Source of the DNA: Deinococcus frigens DSM 12807
GTDB taxonomy: Bacteria > Deinococcota > Deinococci > Deinococcales > Deinococcaceae
Assembly (NCBI RefSeq): GCF_000701425.1
Contig: NZ_JNIW01000007.1
Coordinates: 38,528 to 102,527 of the forward strand
Direction: 5' to 3'
DNA: 64,000 nucleotides
Shown here: positions 20,693-32,107 of the stretch, in pieces
How the letters are laid out: every line of letters begins with the position of its first letter
Position numbering within the stretch: the first letter of the stretch is position 1
The notes under the pieces: generated by a model
The model's database searches: none
What the model saw: only the letters and a program-made list of their open reading frames with translations
Told to the model about the DNA's origin: nothing
Translations under genes and position numbers: made by a program

Positions 20693-21147
20693 AAAGACTC
20701 GCTCTGGCGTTTCTCGTCGCTGCGGCGGCCACATCCTGCAACAGACAGCAGGGGTTCACGCCCACGCCGATCCCCTTCGCGGATCATCCCAGCATTCTGC
20801 GGGGAAGCTGGAGTGGGACGACTGCCGCTGATCAGCGGTTGCGCCTGGAATTGACCGCCGCCTATGACAGCTCTAGCACCTACCGGGTAACGGGAACGGG
20901 CAGTCTGGAGGGCGAAACACTGAGCGTGACCGGAAGTGTGATGGGCGGCTCGCTGCATACGTATCTGCGCCCGCAGCTCACGCCCATTCCAGAAGCGGCG
21001 AAATTGACATTGAAGCGGACAGGCAAGGCAGATCTGGAGTTGACCTGTTCCGCCATCGGCGGCGACGCCCCTCCTGCCCCGTGGTTGTGGCGCTGTGTGC
21101 TGCCGGAAAACCCAAACCCGTTCAATCTCGTCAAGGAAACGTCATGA
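20689..21147 (+). CDS. Small putative lipoprotein of unknown function
   Basis: A 152-residue protein with an export signal ([17 protein letters not shown]); Cys17 is the likely lipidation site although the lipobox is imperfect (ATSC). The mature domain is beta-rich ([39 protein letters not shown]), resembling small lipocalin-like or barrel domains of bacterial lipoproteins. It overlaps the DinB-like gene and fabG by 4 bases each, so it is expressed with fatty-acid synthesis genes. Function unknown. Confidence 0.75.
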   Translation: MKRLALAFLVAAAATSCNRQQGFTPTPIPFADHPSILRGSWSGTTAADQRLRLELTAAYDSSSTYRVTGTGSLEGETLSVTGSVMGGSLHTYLRPQLTPIPEAAKLTLKRTGKADLELTCSAIGGDAPPAPWLWRCVLPENPNPFNLVKETS

Positions 21148-21896
21148 CCGAACCAAGCCCCAACAAAGTGGCCCTCGTCACCGGCAGCAGCCGGGGCCTG
21201 GGCCGCGCGATGGCCCTGAAACTGGCGCAGGGCGGCTTCGATATTGCCGTCCACTACGGGCGCAACGCCGCCGAGGCCGAGAAGGTGGCCGGGGAAGCCC
21301 GTGCATCCGGCGTCCGCGCCGAGGTGTTCGGGGCAGACCTGACCACGCCTGCCAATGCCGGAAAACTCGTCGAGGACGTGATCGCGGACATGGGCCGTCT
21401 GGACGTGCTGGTCAACAACGCCGGAATCACCCGCGACGGCCTCGCCATCCGCATGAAGGACGAGGACTGGGACGCCGTGATCCAGACCAACCTGTCCAGC
21501 GCCTTTGCCGCGTGCCGGTCGGCCATCAAGCACATGATGCGTGCCCGCAGTGGGCGGATCATCAACATCGCCAGCGTGGTGGGCCTGACCGGCAATCCGG
21601 GGCAGGCCAATTACGTGGCCAGCAAGGCCGGACTGATCGGCCTGACCAAGGCGCTGGCCAAGGAATACGGCGGGCGCGGCATCACGGTCAACGCCGTGGC
21701 CCCCGGCTTCATCGAGTCCGACATGACTGCCACGCTGGCGGAGGATGTGCAGCAGGGTTACCTAGCGGACATTCCCCTGGCCCGCTTCGGCCAGCCGGAA
21801 GAGGTCGCCGCGCTGGTGGCGTTCCTGGCCTCAGCCGGGGCCGGGTACATCACCGGGCAGACCATTGGCGTGGACGGCGGACTCAACCCGCACTGA
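21144..21896 (+). CDS. fabG: 3-oxoacyl-ACP reductase
   Basis: NADPH-dependent reductase of the elongation cycle. The 250-residue SDR protein has the nucleotide motif TGSSRGLG (13-20), NNAG at 91-94, catalytic Ser144, Tyr157 and Lys161 (YVASK) and the C-terminal [18 protein letters not shown] 21144 overlaps the preceding stop and has AAGGAAA upstream. Confidence 0.95.
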   Translation: MTEPSPNKVALVTGSSRGLGRAMALKLAQGGFDIAVHYGRNAAEAEKVAGEARASGVRAEVFGADLTTPANAGKLVEDVIADMGRLDVLVNNAGITRDGLAIRMKDEDWDAVIQTNLSSAFAACRSAIKHMMRARSGRIINIASVVGLTGNPGQANYVASKAGLIGLTKALAKEYGGRGITVNAVAPGFIESDMTATLAEDVQQGYLADIPLARFGQPEEVAALVAFLASAGAGYITGQTIGVDGGLNPH

Positions 21897-21928
21897 GCGG
21901 GCCGGCGGGCCTGAGCGCGGCTCTCTGC

Positions 21929-21960
21929 ACAGCTCTCTGGACAGCTCTCTGGACAGCTCT
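21929..21960 (+). repeat. Short 12-bp tandem repeat
   Basis: ACAGCTCTCTGG occurs twice in tandem, followed by a partial third copy (ACAGCTCT). It lies in the fabG-acpP spacer; no function is evident. Confidence 0.7.
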
Positions 21961-21994
21961 CCGCGCGGCCCTCCCGAACTGCCCGTTTGCACCC

Positions 21995-22006
21995 CGTTCA
22001 AGAACG
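21995..22006 (+). promoter_or_regulatory. Inverted GAACG half-sites upstream of acpP
   Basis: CGTTCAAGAACG carries the same GAACG/CGTTC half-sites as the fabH operator but in everted order. It lies about 23 bases upstream of a possible acpP -10 box (TAGACT at 22030-22035). A second regulatory site of the same factor is possible but unproven. Confidence 0.35.
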
Positions 22007-22081
22007 CAGCCCAGGACACCCTGCGCGTGTAGACTGGCCCAGATTTCAAGTACGGCACTTCAAGGAGAGGAGGAACAAACT

Positions 22082-22312
<231 letters not shown>

Positions 22313-22361
22313 ACCGCGGCTGCCTCCGGCCCTGATGGCCGGGCAGGACCAGCAGGACAAC

Positions 22362-22398
22362 GGACGGGGCGCGGGTAACACCGTGGCCCCGTCCTTTC
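22362..22398 (+). terminator. Hairpin between acpP and fabF
   Basis: GGACGGGGC (22362-22370) pairs perfectly with GCCCCGTCC (22386-22394), followed by TTTCT. It is a probable partial terminator that would let acpP mRNA exceed fabF mRNA. Confidence 0.6.
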
Positions 22399-22416
22399 TG
22401 ACAAGGGAGGGAAAGT

Positions 22417-23661
<1,245 letters not shown>

Positions 23662-24029
23662 GGGACAGGTCTAACCGTTCGATTGTCTAAAAATCTGAAG
23701 GCGAAGGGCAGTTTTGAGGTTGACAGGCCGGGTAGACCCCACCAGCACTGCGCGCCACCTCTTCTCAGAAGGGAGGCAAGAGGGCGCAGAATCTCAGGCC
23801 AGTCGCGCATCCCAGCTCTCTTTGAGGGGAGCTGGCGGCGAAGCCGACCGAGAGCTTCGCCTGCCAGGCCACCCCCCATCCCTCCACGAATCATCAACCT
23901 CAATACCGGGTCACTCACGTCAATCGGTGCTTTAATGCCCTGATAGCCGCCTGATGGACCCGGTGCATCTTGCTGTTCGGAAGCGCCGACCACTGTTTCT
24001 ATCCCCAGACCACAAAAGGAGTTGCCCCT
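23662..24029 (+). other. Intergenic region, degenerate repeat only
   Basis: No supported gene. It contains copy A of a degenerate dispersed repeat (about 23824-23864) and, just before ppk, AAAAGGAG as ribosome-binding site. No clear terminator hairpin with a T run was found. Confidence 0.6.
23824..23864 (+). repeat. Degenerate dispersed repeat, copy A
   Basis: Core GAGGGGAGCTGGCGGCGAAG followed by CCGACCGAGAGCTTCGCC. It resembles segments at 35591-35632 and 49536-49580, all in spacers next to gene ends. The consensus GAGGGGAGCTGGCAGCGAAG / GACTGAGGG can form a weak stem. Confidence 0.55.
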
Positions 24030-26156
24030 GTGTCCCGCGCCAAATCGTCCGCCGTCCTGACCGAACCCGCTCCCGCCCAGGCCAAGCGCCGCCGCAAGAA
24101 GCCGGAGCCGGAGGGCCTAGGCGAGACGCGCACGCACAGCACGGTGGCGAACACCGAGAGCCGCTACCTGAACCGCGAACTGTCCTGGCTGGCCTTCAAC
24201 GAGCGGGTGCTGGCCGAGGCGCGCGACGTTCGCAATCCGCCGCTGGAACGGCTGAAATACGCGGCCATCTGCGGCAGCAACCTGGACGAGTTCTTCATGG
24301 TGCGCGTGGCGGGCATCCACCGCCAGATCGCGGCGGGGGTCAGCACGCCGGGTCTGGACGGGTTGTCGCCGCGTGAGACGCTGGCGCTGGTCCGCGAACG
24401 CACCCAAGCCATGTTGCGCGAGATCGAGAAGACGACGCGCAAGATTCTGAAGCTGTTGATGGAAGAGGGCGTCAAACTGTGCCGCGTCGCCGATCTGGGC
24501 AAACGCGCCCGCGCCAGCCTGCGCGAACATTACCTGGCAGAAATTCAACCGGTGCTGACGCCGCTGGTGGTGGACCCCAGCCACCCCTTCCCGTACCTGA
24601 GCAACCTTAGCCTGAATCTGGCGGTGCTGTTGCGGGGCAGTTCCAGTGATGACACCGACTTTGCGCGGGTCAAGGTGCCGGTGGGCGTGCTGCCGCGCGT
24701 GGTGGTGATCGGTGACGCCCTGCTGATGCTCGAAGACGTGATCGCCGCACACATCGCCGAGCTGTTCAAGGGCCGCGAGGTGCTGGCCGCCCACGTCTTC
24801 CGTGTGACCCGCAACACCGATTACGAGTTCGAGGAAGAGGAGGCCGAGGATCTGCTGGCCACCATCGAGGACGGCCTGCGCCGTCGCCGCTTTGGCGCTG
24901 CCGTGCGGCTGGAAGTGGTGCGCGAGACGCCGATTAAACTCGTGACCTTCTTGCAGGAGCGTCTGAGACTGGCCGCCGAGGACATCTTTTTGCTGGAAGG
25001 GCCGCTGGGCACTGCTGACCTGATGGGCCTGCCGCTGGAGCGCGCGGACCTGGCTTTCGCGGCCTACGCGCCCGCCGTACCGGATCTGGACGGCGACGAG
25101 GAAAACGGCATCTTCGACACGCTGCGCGGGGGCGACGAGTTGCTGCATCACCCCTACGACGGCTTTGCCAACATCCTGAATTTCATCGAGGAGGCCAGCC
25201 GCGATCCGCAGGTGCTGGCGATCAAGCAGACGCTGTACCGCACCGGGGATGACCCGCGTCTGCTGGCCGCGCTGCGGACCGCCGCCGAGAACGGCAAGCA
25301 GGTGGTGGCTTTAATCGAACTCAAGGCACGCTTCGATGAGCAGCGCAATATCAGTTGGGCGCGCAAACTGGAGCGGGCCGGGGCGCATGTGGTGTACGGC
25401 ATGGCGGGCCTCAAGACCCACGCCAAGGTAACGCTGGTGGTCCGCCGGGAAGAGAGTGGCCTGCGCCGCTACGTACACATCGGCACCGGCAATTACAACC
25501 CCAAAACGGCCCGCCTGTACACCGATCTGAGCCTGCTGACCGCCGATCCCGAAATCGGCATGGACGTGGCCGAACTGTTCAACCACCTGACCGGCTACGC
25601 CGAGGCCGAGTACACCCACCTGCTGGTGGCCCCCGACACCGCCCGCACCGGCCTGGAAGCCCTGCTGGAGCGCGAGGCCGACCATGCCCGGGCGGGCCAC
25701 GACGCCTGGGCGCGCATCAAGGTCAACTCTTTGACCGATCCGGCCATGATCGAGGCGCTGTACGGGGCTGCCAGCGCCGGGGTCCGCATCGAACTGGTCA
25801 TCCGGGGCGTGTGCTGCCTGCGCCCCGGCATCCCCGGCCTGTCTGAAAGTGTGCGCGTCCGCAGCCTGCTGGGGCGGTATCTGGAACACGCGCGGGTCTA
25901 CGCCTTTGGCAACGCGGGTCACCCGGAGGTGTACTTCGGCAGCGCTGACTGGATGAGCCGCAACCTGGACCGCCGCGTGGAGGTCATTGCCCCGGTGCTG
26001 GATGACGCCCACCGCGCTCAATTTCTGGACATCCTGAACACCGAATGGACCGATCAGCGCGGGTCCTGGGAACTGTGTCTGGACGGCGAATACGAGAAAT
26101 TACCGGGCGACAGCAGCGCGCAGGAAATGTTTGCGGCGGCGCGGCATCTGGTGTAG
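24030..26156 (+). CDS. ppk: Polyphosphate kinase 1
   Basis: Reversibly polymerises ATP gamma-phosphate into polyphosphate. The 708-residue protein has the N-domain opening SRYLNRELSWLAFNERVL, IGTGNYNPKTARLYTDLSLL with the autophosphorylated His in YVHIGTGN, and the second active-site His in YLEHARVY. SADWMSRNLDRRVEV lies near the C terminus. About 45 N-terminal residues are Lys/Arg/Pro-rich and extra. GTG 24030 is chosen from the AAGGAG spacing. It opens a region rich in phosphorus-metabolism genes. Confidence 0.95.
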   Translation: MSRAKSSAVLTEPAPAQAKRRRKKPEPEGLGETRTHSTVANTESRYLNRELSWLAFNERVLAEARDVRNPPLERLKYAAICGSNLDEFFMVRVAGIHRQIAAGVSTPGLDGLSPRETLALVRERTQAMLREIEKTTRKILKLLMEEGVKLCRVADLGKRARASLREHYLAEIQPVLTPLVVDPSHPFPYLSNLSLNLAVLLRGSSSDDTDFARVKVPVGVLPRVVVIGDALLMLEDVIAAHIAELFKGREVLAAHVFRVTRNTDYEFEEEEAEDLLATIEDGLRRRRFGAAVRLEVVRETPIKLVTFLQERLRLAAEDIFLLEGPLGTADLMGLPLERADLAFAAYAPAVPDLDGDEENGIFDTLRGGDELLHHPYDGFANILNFIEEASRDPQVLAIKQTLYRTGDDPRLLAALRTAAENGKQVVALIELKARFDEQRNISWARKLERAGAHVVYGMAGLKTHAKVTLVVRREESGLRRYVHIGTGNYNPKTARLYTDLSLLTADPEIGMDVAELFNHLTGYAEAEYTHLLVAPDTARTGLEALLEREADHARAGHDAWARIKVNSLTDPAMIEALYGAASAGVRIELVIRGVCCLRPGIPGLSESVRVRSLLGRYLEHARVYAFGNAGHPEVYFGSADWMSRNLDRRVEVIAPVLDDAHRAQFLDILNTEWTDQRGSWELCLDGEYEKLPGDSSAQEMFAAARHLV

Positions 26157-26320
26157 GGACGGGCATCCACCCGTTCGGGCGGGCGGCGCACGATTTAGCC
26201 TCTTTCAAAAGTGGTCCCGAGTGATGACCCTACGGTGAATGAAAATCTGTTCTGTCCCAGGGGCAACGATTTCCGCGTGCCCGCGTTTTTGCCTTCCCAT
26301 TCCCATCCCAGGAGACCCAC

Positions 26321-26959
26321 ATGCGCTCACTGCTGTTGCCCGCCGCCCTGCTGTCCCTCACTTTGATGGCCTGTGGGCAGACCACGCCCAATGCCAGTGT
26401 TTCCACCGGAATCGACGCCTACGCCCAGCGCCCGGAATTGCAAAACGCGGGCAGCCAGGCGATTCTGGAAAAGTACGGCAACCTTCCGGGGTTGCTGGAA
26501 GCCTTGCAGGAGGCGTACGGCGAGCGGCCCGCAGACCTGAGCCTGCCCGCCACGCCGACCATTACCGGTCTGGACCTCGCCAGTGACCGACTGGCCTACA
26601 TCAAGCGCACCGGCTGGGGCAGCGTGAACAATTACACCAGCCAGTACGCGGCCTACGCCTTCACGGGCTACCCCTATCCCGGTCTGGACTGGGGCCGCGA
26701 CGGATGCAGCGCCCCCGACGGCTTGGGCCTGGGCTACCGCGAGGACTTTAGACCCGCCTGCAATGTCCACGATTTCGGCTACCGCAACCTGAAGGTGTAT
26801 CAGCGCACCGACGCCAACCGCCAGACCACCGACGAGGCGTTCTACACCAACATGAAGGCCATCTGCGCCGCCAAGAGCTGGTACAAGCGCCCGGCGTGTT
26901 ACAGCGCCGCCTTTGCCTATTACGAGGCCGTCCGGTTGAGGGGCGGGGGCAGCTTTTAA
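26321..26959 (+). CDS. Prokaryotic phospholipase A2-like lipoprotein
   Basis: A 212-residue exported protein: signal [18 protein letters not shown] with lipobox ending at Cys18. The mature part has the PLA2 catalytic motif CNVHDFGY with His150 and Asp151, preceded by [17 protein letters not shown]. This matches bacterial and fungal PLA2 domains that cleave sn-2 acyl chains. As a surface lipoprotein it would act on external or envelope phospholipids. ppk lies upstream, and glycerophosphodiesterase and ugp genes downstream. Confidence 0.87.
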   Translation: MRSLLLPAALLSLTLMACGQTTPNASVSTGIDAYAQRPELQNAGSQAILEKYGNLPGLLEALQEAYGERPADLSLPATPTITGLDLASDRLAYIKRTGWGSVNNYTSQYAAYAFTGYPYPGLDWGRDGCSAPDGLGLGYREDFRPACNVHDFGYRNLKVYQRTDANRQTTDEAFYTNMKAICAAKSWYKRPACYSAAFAYYEAVRLRGGGSF

Positions 26960-26976
26960 CGGTTGAACTCAGGAAG

Positions 26977-27010
26977 GACGCCGCCCGCGAATCTGCATTC
27001 GGGCAGCGTC
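26977..27010. terminator. Bidirectional hairpin between convergent genes
   Basis: GACGCCGCCCGCGAAT pairs with ATTCGGGCAGCGTC around a 4-base loop, with two bulges. It sits between the stops of the PLA2-like gene (+) and the MerR gene (-). The T run is short, so strength is uncertain. Confidence 0.55.
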
Positions 27011-27033
27011 TTCAATTCAGGCCAGCATCCGGC

Positions 27034-27870
27034 TCAACCGTTCTGTCGCACGAACGGCCACGCCACATCCCCTGCCGGATCGCTGTCTTTCAGCGTGTCC
27101 CAGTCGTGCGGGTAGACCTCGCGGGGGCTGAAAGAACTCCTGTCGCCGTGCACTAAGGCGTAGGCACAGGCCGCGTCGTAGGCTTCCAGGATGCCTGGGA
27201 ACTCGAACTGCGCTCTGGTCAGGGTGACGAAGGCTTCGTGGTGGGCACTTTCCTCGCGCAGCACATAATCCCTGCCCGGCTTGAGGTTCCCGCTGTACGG
27301 CACGCAGACCTCCACCGGACCGTCGCTGTCCTCGTTGACCTGGCCGTGGTAGACGACAAAGGGAGCGCCCGCGAGGCTTGCGCCCTGCTCCTGAATACGG
27401 CGGTGGAGGTCGTTCATTCCCTTGCAGATGAAACCGGGCAACTCTGCCACCCGCAGGCGGCGGGAGACGGTGGCCACCTGCTGGGCGGGAACGGAACGCT
27501 GCTGGACGTTGAAGTGCTGGGTCATGCTGGGTTCTCCTTTGAGGGTACGCAGGACATAGCGGGCCAGTTCGCGCCGCTGGACGTGCTGGGTCTCGGCCCG
27601 CGTCCAGTAGCCCCGGATCAGGTCCGGCTGCTGTTCTGCCGGGGCGTCCAGCACGGCGCGGATGTCGCTGAGAGACAGGCCGAGCTGGCGCAGCAACCCG
27701 ATCAATCGGGCCTGGGGCAACTGCCGCGCCGAGTAGTAGCGGTAGCCGTTATCCGGGTCCACCCGTTCGGGCGGCAGCAGGCCCAGTTCGTCGTACAGGC
27801 GCAGGGCTTTCAGGCTCAGGCGGCTGGCCCCGGCAAAGGTGCTGCTGGTCATGTCTGGTGCTGTGGTCAT
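27034..27870 (-). CDS. MerR-family regulator with GyrI-like effector domain
   Basis: A 278-residue regulator: N-terminal MerR winged helix (LSLKALRLYDELGLLPPERVDPDNGYRYYS), a short coiled coil, then from about residue 120 a GyrI/BmrR-type ligand-binding domain (FNVQQRSVPAQQVATVSRRL; VEVCVPYSG). It is BmrR-like, so probably activates in response to a small hydrophobic or cationic ligand. A perfect 16-base palindrome lies 23 bases upstream of its start. Divergent from the glycerophosphodiesterase gene. Regulation of the downstream ugp genes is possible but unproven. Confidence 0.87.
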   Translation of the reverse strand: MTTAPDMTSSTFAGASRLSLKALRLYDELGLLPPERVDPDNGYRYYSARQLPQARLIGLLRQLGLSLSDIRAVLDAPAEQQPDLIRGYWTRAETQHVQRRELARYVLRTLKGEPSMTQHFNVQQRSVPAQQVATVSRRLRVAELPGFICKGMNDLHRRIQEQGASLAGAPFVVYHGQVNEDSDGPVEVCVPYSGNLKPGRDYVLREESAHHEAFVTLTRAQFEFPGILEAYDAACAYALVHGDRSSFSPREVYPHDWDTLKDSDPAGDVAWPFVRQNG

Positions 27871-27892
27871 GGAGCTGGTGTCTTCATGGAGC

Positions 27893-27908
27893 GCACCTCC
27901 GGAGGTGC
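27893..27908. promoter_or_regulatory. Palindrome in the MerR/GDPD divergent region
   Basis: GCACCTCCGGAGGTGC, a perfect 16-base palindrome between the MerR regulator start (27870) and the opposite-strand diesterase start (27974). The ACCTCC...GGAGGT arms resemble MerR-family operators, so autoregulation is likely. Confidence 0.55.
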
Positions 27909-27960
27909 CTGTAGCTTGAGGGCTGCCCCAGGAGCCGAGTCAAGAGTGGAGCCAAGCGGG

Positions 27961-27966
27961 TAGGCT
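27961..27966 (+). promoter_or_regulatory. -10 box of the glycerophosphodiesterase gene
   Basis: TAGGCT ends 7 bases before ATG 27974, the leaderless spacing common here. Confidence 0.5.
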
Positions 27967-27973
27967 TGAGCGT

Positions 27974-28654
27974 ATGACGCCGCTGCTCTTAGGCCACCGG
28001 GGAACGCCACGACTGCACACCGGGAACACCATGCGGGGCTTTCAGGCCGCGCTGGACGCTGGATTAGATGGCGTGGAACTGGATGTGCGGCGGCTGGGGG
28101 ACGGCACGCTGGTCATCCACCACGACGAACAGTTGCAAGATGGCCGCGCCCTGCCAGAAATGGTAGCCGCTGATTTGCCCGATTACGTGCCGACGCTGGA
28201 ACAGGTGCTCGGCTGGGCGGCGCGAACGGGCGCGTACCTGAACGTGGAAATCAAATACGAGCGGGCGTGGCCCGATGACCGCGTCTCCCGCACGCTGGAC
28301 GCCATCCGGGCGCATGGGCTGGCTGGGCAGGTGATCGTCAGCAGTTTCAATCCTCTGATTCTGGCCGCCGCCCGCAGGCACGCGCCGGAGATCGAGCGGG
28401 GCTTGCTGTACCACCGCAGCTACACGTTTGGCCCACTGGACCTCGTGCCGCCCGTGCTGCGCTGGCTCAGGGCCGACGCCTCGCACCCGCACCACACGCT
28501 GATCGACGGGGCGCTGATGGCACAGGCGCGGGCCGGGGGCTGGCGGGTCAACACATGGACCGTGAACAACCCCGCCGAGGTGATCCGCCTAGAAGCTCTG
28601 GGCGTGTCTGCCCTGATCGGCGATCTGCCGGATACTCTGCTCGCCTCGCGCTGA
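27974..28654 (+). CDS. Glycerophosphodiester phosphodiesterase
   Basis: Hydrolyses deacylated phospholipids to glycerol-3-phosphate and an alcohol. The 226-residue GDPD TIM barrel shows HRGTPRLHTGNT (His8), ELDVRR (Glu35, Asp37) and IHHDE (His50), the metal and catalytic residues. No signal peptide, so cytoplasmic like UgpQ. It is followed at 73 bp by ugpB, the same link seen between ugpQ and the ugp importer in E. coli. Confidence 0.93.
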   Translation: MTPLLLGHRGTPRLHTGNTMRGFQAALDAGLDGVELDVRRLGDGTLVIHHDEQLQDGRALPEMVAADLPDYVPTLEQVLGWAARTGAYLNVEIKYERAWPDDRVSRTLDAIRAHGLAGQVIVSSFNPLILAAARRHAPEIERGLLYHRSYTFGPLDLVPPVLRWLRADASHPHHTLIDGALMAQARAGGWRVNTWTVNNPAEVIRLEALGVSALIGDLPDTLLASR

Positions 28655-28688
28655 GACGGCGTTTGCACCTTCTGACCGTGGACTCAGC

Positions 28689-28720
28689 TTGACAAGGCTA
28701 TGACGGGGAGCGCCTAATTT
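28689..28720 (+). promoter_or_regulatory. Promoter of ugpB
   Basis: TTGACA at 28689 and TAATTT at 28715-28720, ending 6 bases before the ugpB ATG. The spacer is long (20 bases; 18 if CCTAAT is the -10), so activation by a regulator such as the nearby MerR protein is conceivable. The mRNA is probably leaderless. Confidence 0.55.
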
Positions 28721-28726
28721 AAGTCC

Positions 28727-30010
<1,284 letters not shown>

Positions 30011-30024
30011 GCTTCCCGGTTTTC

Positions 30025-30059
30025 AGCCGCCCCGCCCGCTTGGGTCTGGGCGGCTTTTT
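30025..30059 (+). terminator. Terminator between ugpB and ugpA
   Basis: AGCCGCCC (30025-30032) pairs perfectly with GGGCGGCT (30048-30055), followed by TTTTT. Partial read-through would give more binding protein than permease, usual for ABC importers. Confidence 0.8.
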
Positions 30060-30185
30060 GGGGCCGTGCGAGGGGCAGGTGACCCAACCCTGACATGGCC
30101 TGCCCTAAAACAGACTAAATTAAACCCCTCAATCCCCGACACCGTTTTGACTGTGTTCCCGCACGAACCCAAGGAGGTTCCGCCC

Positions 30186-31118
30186 TTGCTCAAGCCCGCA
30201 CAAACCACCGCCAACACCGAGGCCAACGCGGTCTTCCGGGGCGCAGCCATGCCCTGGTTTTTTCTGCTGCCCAGCCTGCTGATCCTGGCCGTCTTCATCT
30301 ACCTGCCCGCGCTGCAAACGCTGCGGCTGGCGGCGTACAAGGCCAACCTGATCCTGGGCACTGAGCGTTTCGTGGGCCTCCAGAACGTGACCGAACTGCT
30401 GCTGAGTCCGGCGTACCGGCAGGTCGCCCTGCAAACGCTGATCTTCATGGTGCTGACCGTGACTCTGGGCCTGCTGTTCTCGCTGGGGCTGGCGTGGCTG
30501 GCCAGCCGCCCCGTTCGCGGCTCCAAGTATTACCGCCTGCTGCTGATCTACCCGTATGCCCTGAGTCCGGCCATCGCCGGGACGCTGTGGCTGTTCATGT
30601 TCAACCCGGAAATTGGGGTGGTCAATCAATTGCTGGGCAGCCTGTTCAGCGTCAAGCCGCGCTGGCTGGATGACCCCATTCTGGCCTTTGGGCTGGTGGT
30701 GGTGGCAGCCATCTGGAAAGGGCTGGCGTACAACATCGTGTTTTACCTGGCCAGCATTCAGAACCTGCCCGGCGACGTGATGCAGGCCGCCGAGATTGAC
30801 GGGGCGACGCCCGCACAGGTGTTCTGGCGGGTGGCCTTTCCGCTGCTGACGCCGATCACGTTTTTTCTGGTGTTTACCAATATCATCTCGGCGCTGTTCG
30901 ATTCCTTTGCGCTGACCGACATCCTGACGCGCGGCGGGCCGTACTTCCACAACGCGGGCATCACGACGTTTCTGGTCTATCAGCTCTACCAGGACGGCTT
31001 CGTGAATTTCAAGAGCGGGGTGGCCGCCGCGCAGGCCGCGCTGATGCTGGTGCTGGTGGCATTTATTACATTCATGCAGTTCAAGGTGGGCGAAAAGCGG
31101 GTGCACTATGGCGGGTGA
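30186..31118 (+). CDS. ugpA: ABC transporter permease, UgpA/MalF-like
   Basis: A 310-residue inner-membrane permease with about six helices, the first near residue 20 (PWFFLLPSLLILAVFIYLPAL). The EAA loop QAAEIDGATPAQVFWRVAFP contacts the ATPase. TTG 30186 is selected because AAGGAGG lies 9 bases upstream; upstream GTG codons lack a site. Partners are UgpB and UgpE. No ATPase gene is present here, so a shared UgpC/MsmK-type ATPase must be encoded elsewhere. Confidence 0.88.
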   Translation: MLKPAQTTANTEANAVFRGAAMPWFFLLPSLLILAVFIYLPALQTLRLAAYKANLILGTERFVGLQNVTELLLSPAYRQVALQTLIFMVLTVTLGLLFSLGLAWLASRPVRGSKYYRLLLIYPYALSPAIAGTLWLFMFNPEIGVVNQLLGSLFSVKPRWLDDPILAFGLVVVAAIWKGLAYNIVFYLASIQNLPGDVMQAAEIDGATPAQVFWRVAFPLLTPITFFLVFTNIISALFDSFALTDILTRGGPYFHNAGITTFLVYQLYQDGFVNFKSGVAAAQAALMLVLVAFITFMQFKVGEKRVHYGG

Positions 31119-31174
31119 TCGGGCCAGTGGTCAGCGGTTAGTGGTGGGTGGCATCCGGTTTGGGGGTGGGCAAC

Positions 31175-32050
<876 letters not shown>

Positions 32051-32054
32051 CGGC

Positions 32055-32105
32055 GACAAAAGAAGAGGGGGAGGCTTACATCCCAGCCTCCCCTCTTCTT
32101 TTGTC
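32055..32105. terminator. Long bidirectional terminator
   Basis: A 21-base inverted repeat (arms begin GACAAAAGAAGAGGGG and end CTTTTGTC) with a single bulged G and about a 9-base loop. A- and T-rich ends make it work in both directions. It separates convergent ugpE and the M32 peptidase gene, almost touching both stops. Confidence 0.9.
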
Positions 32106-32107
32106 AC

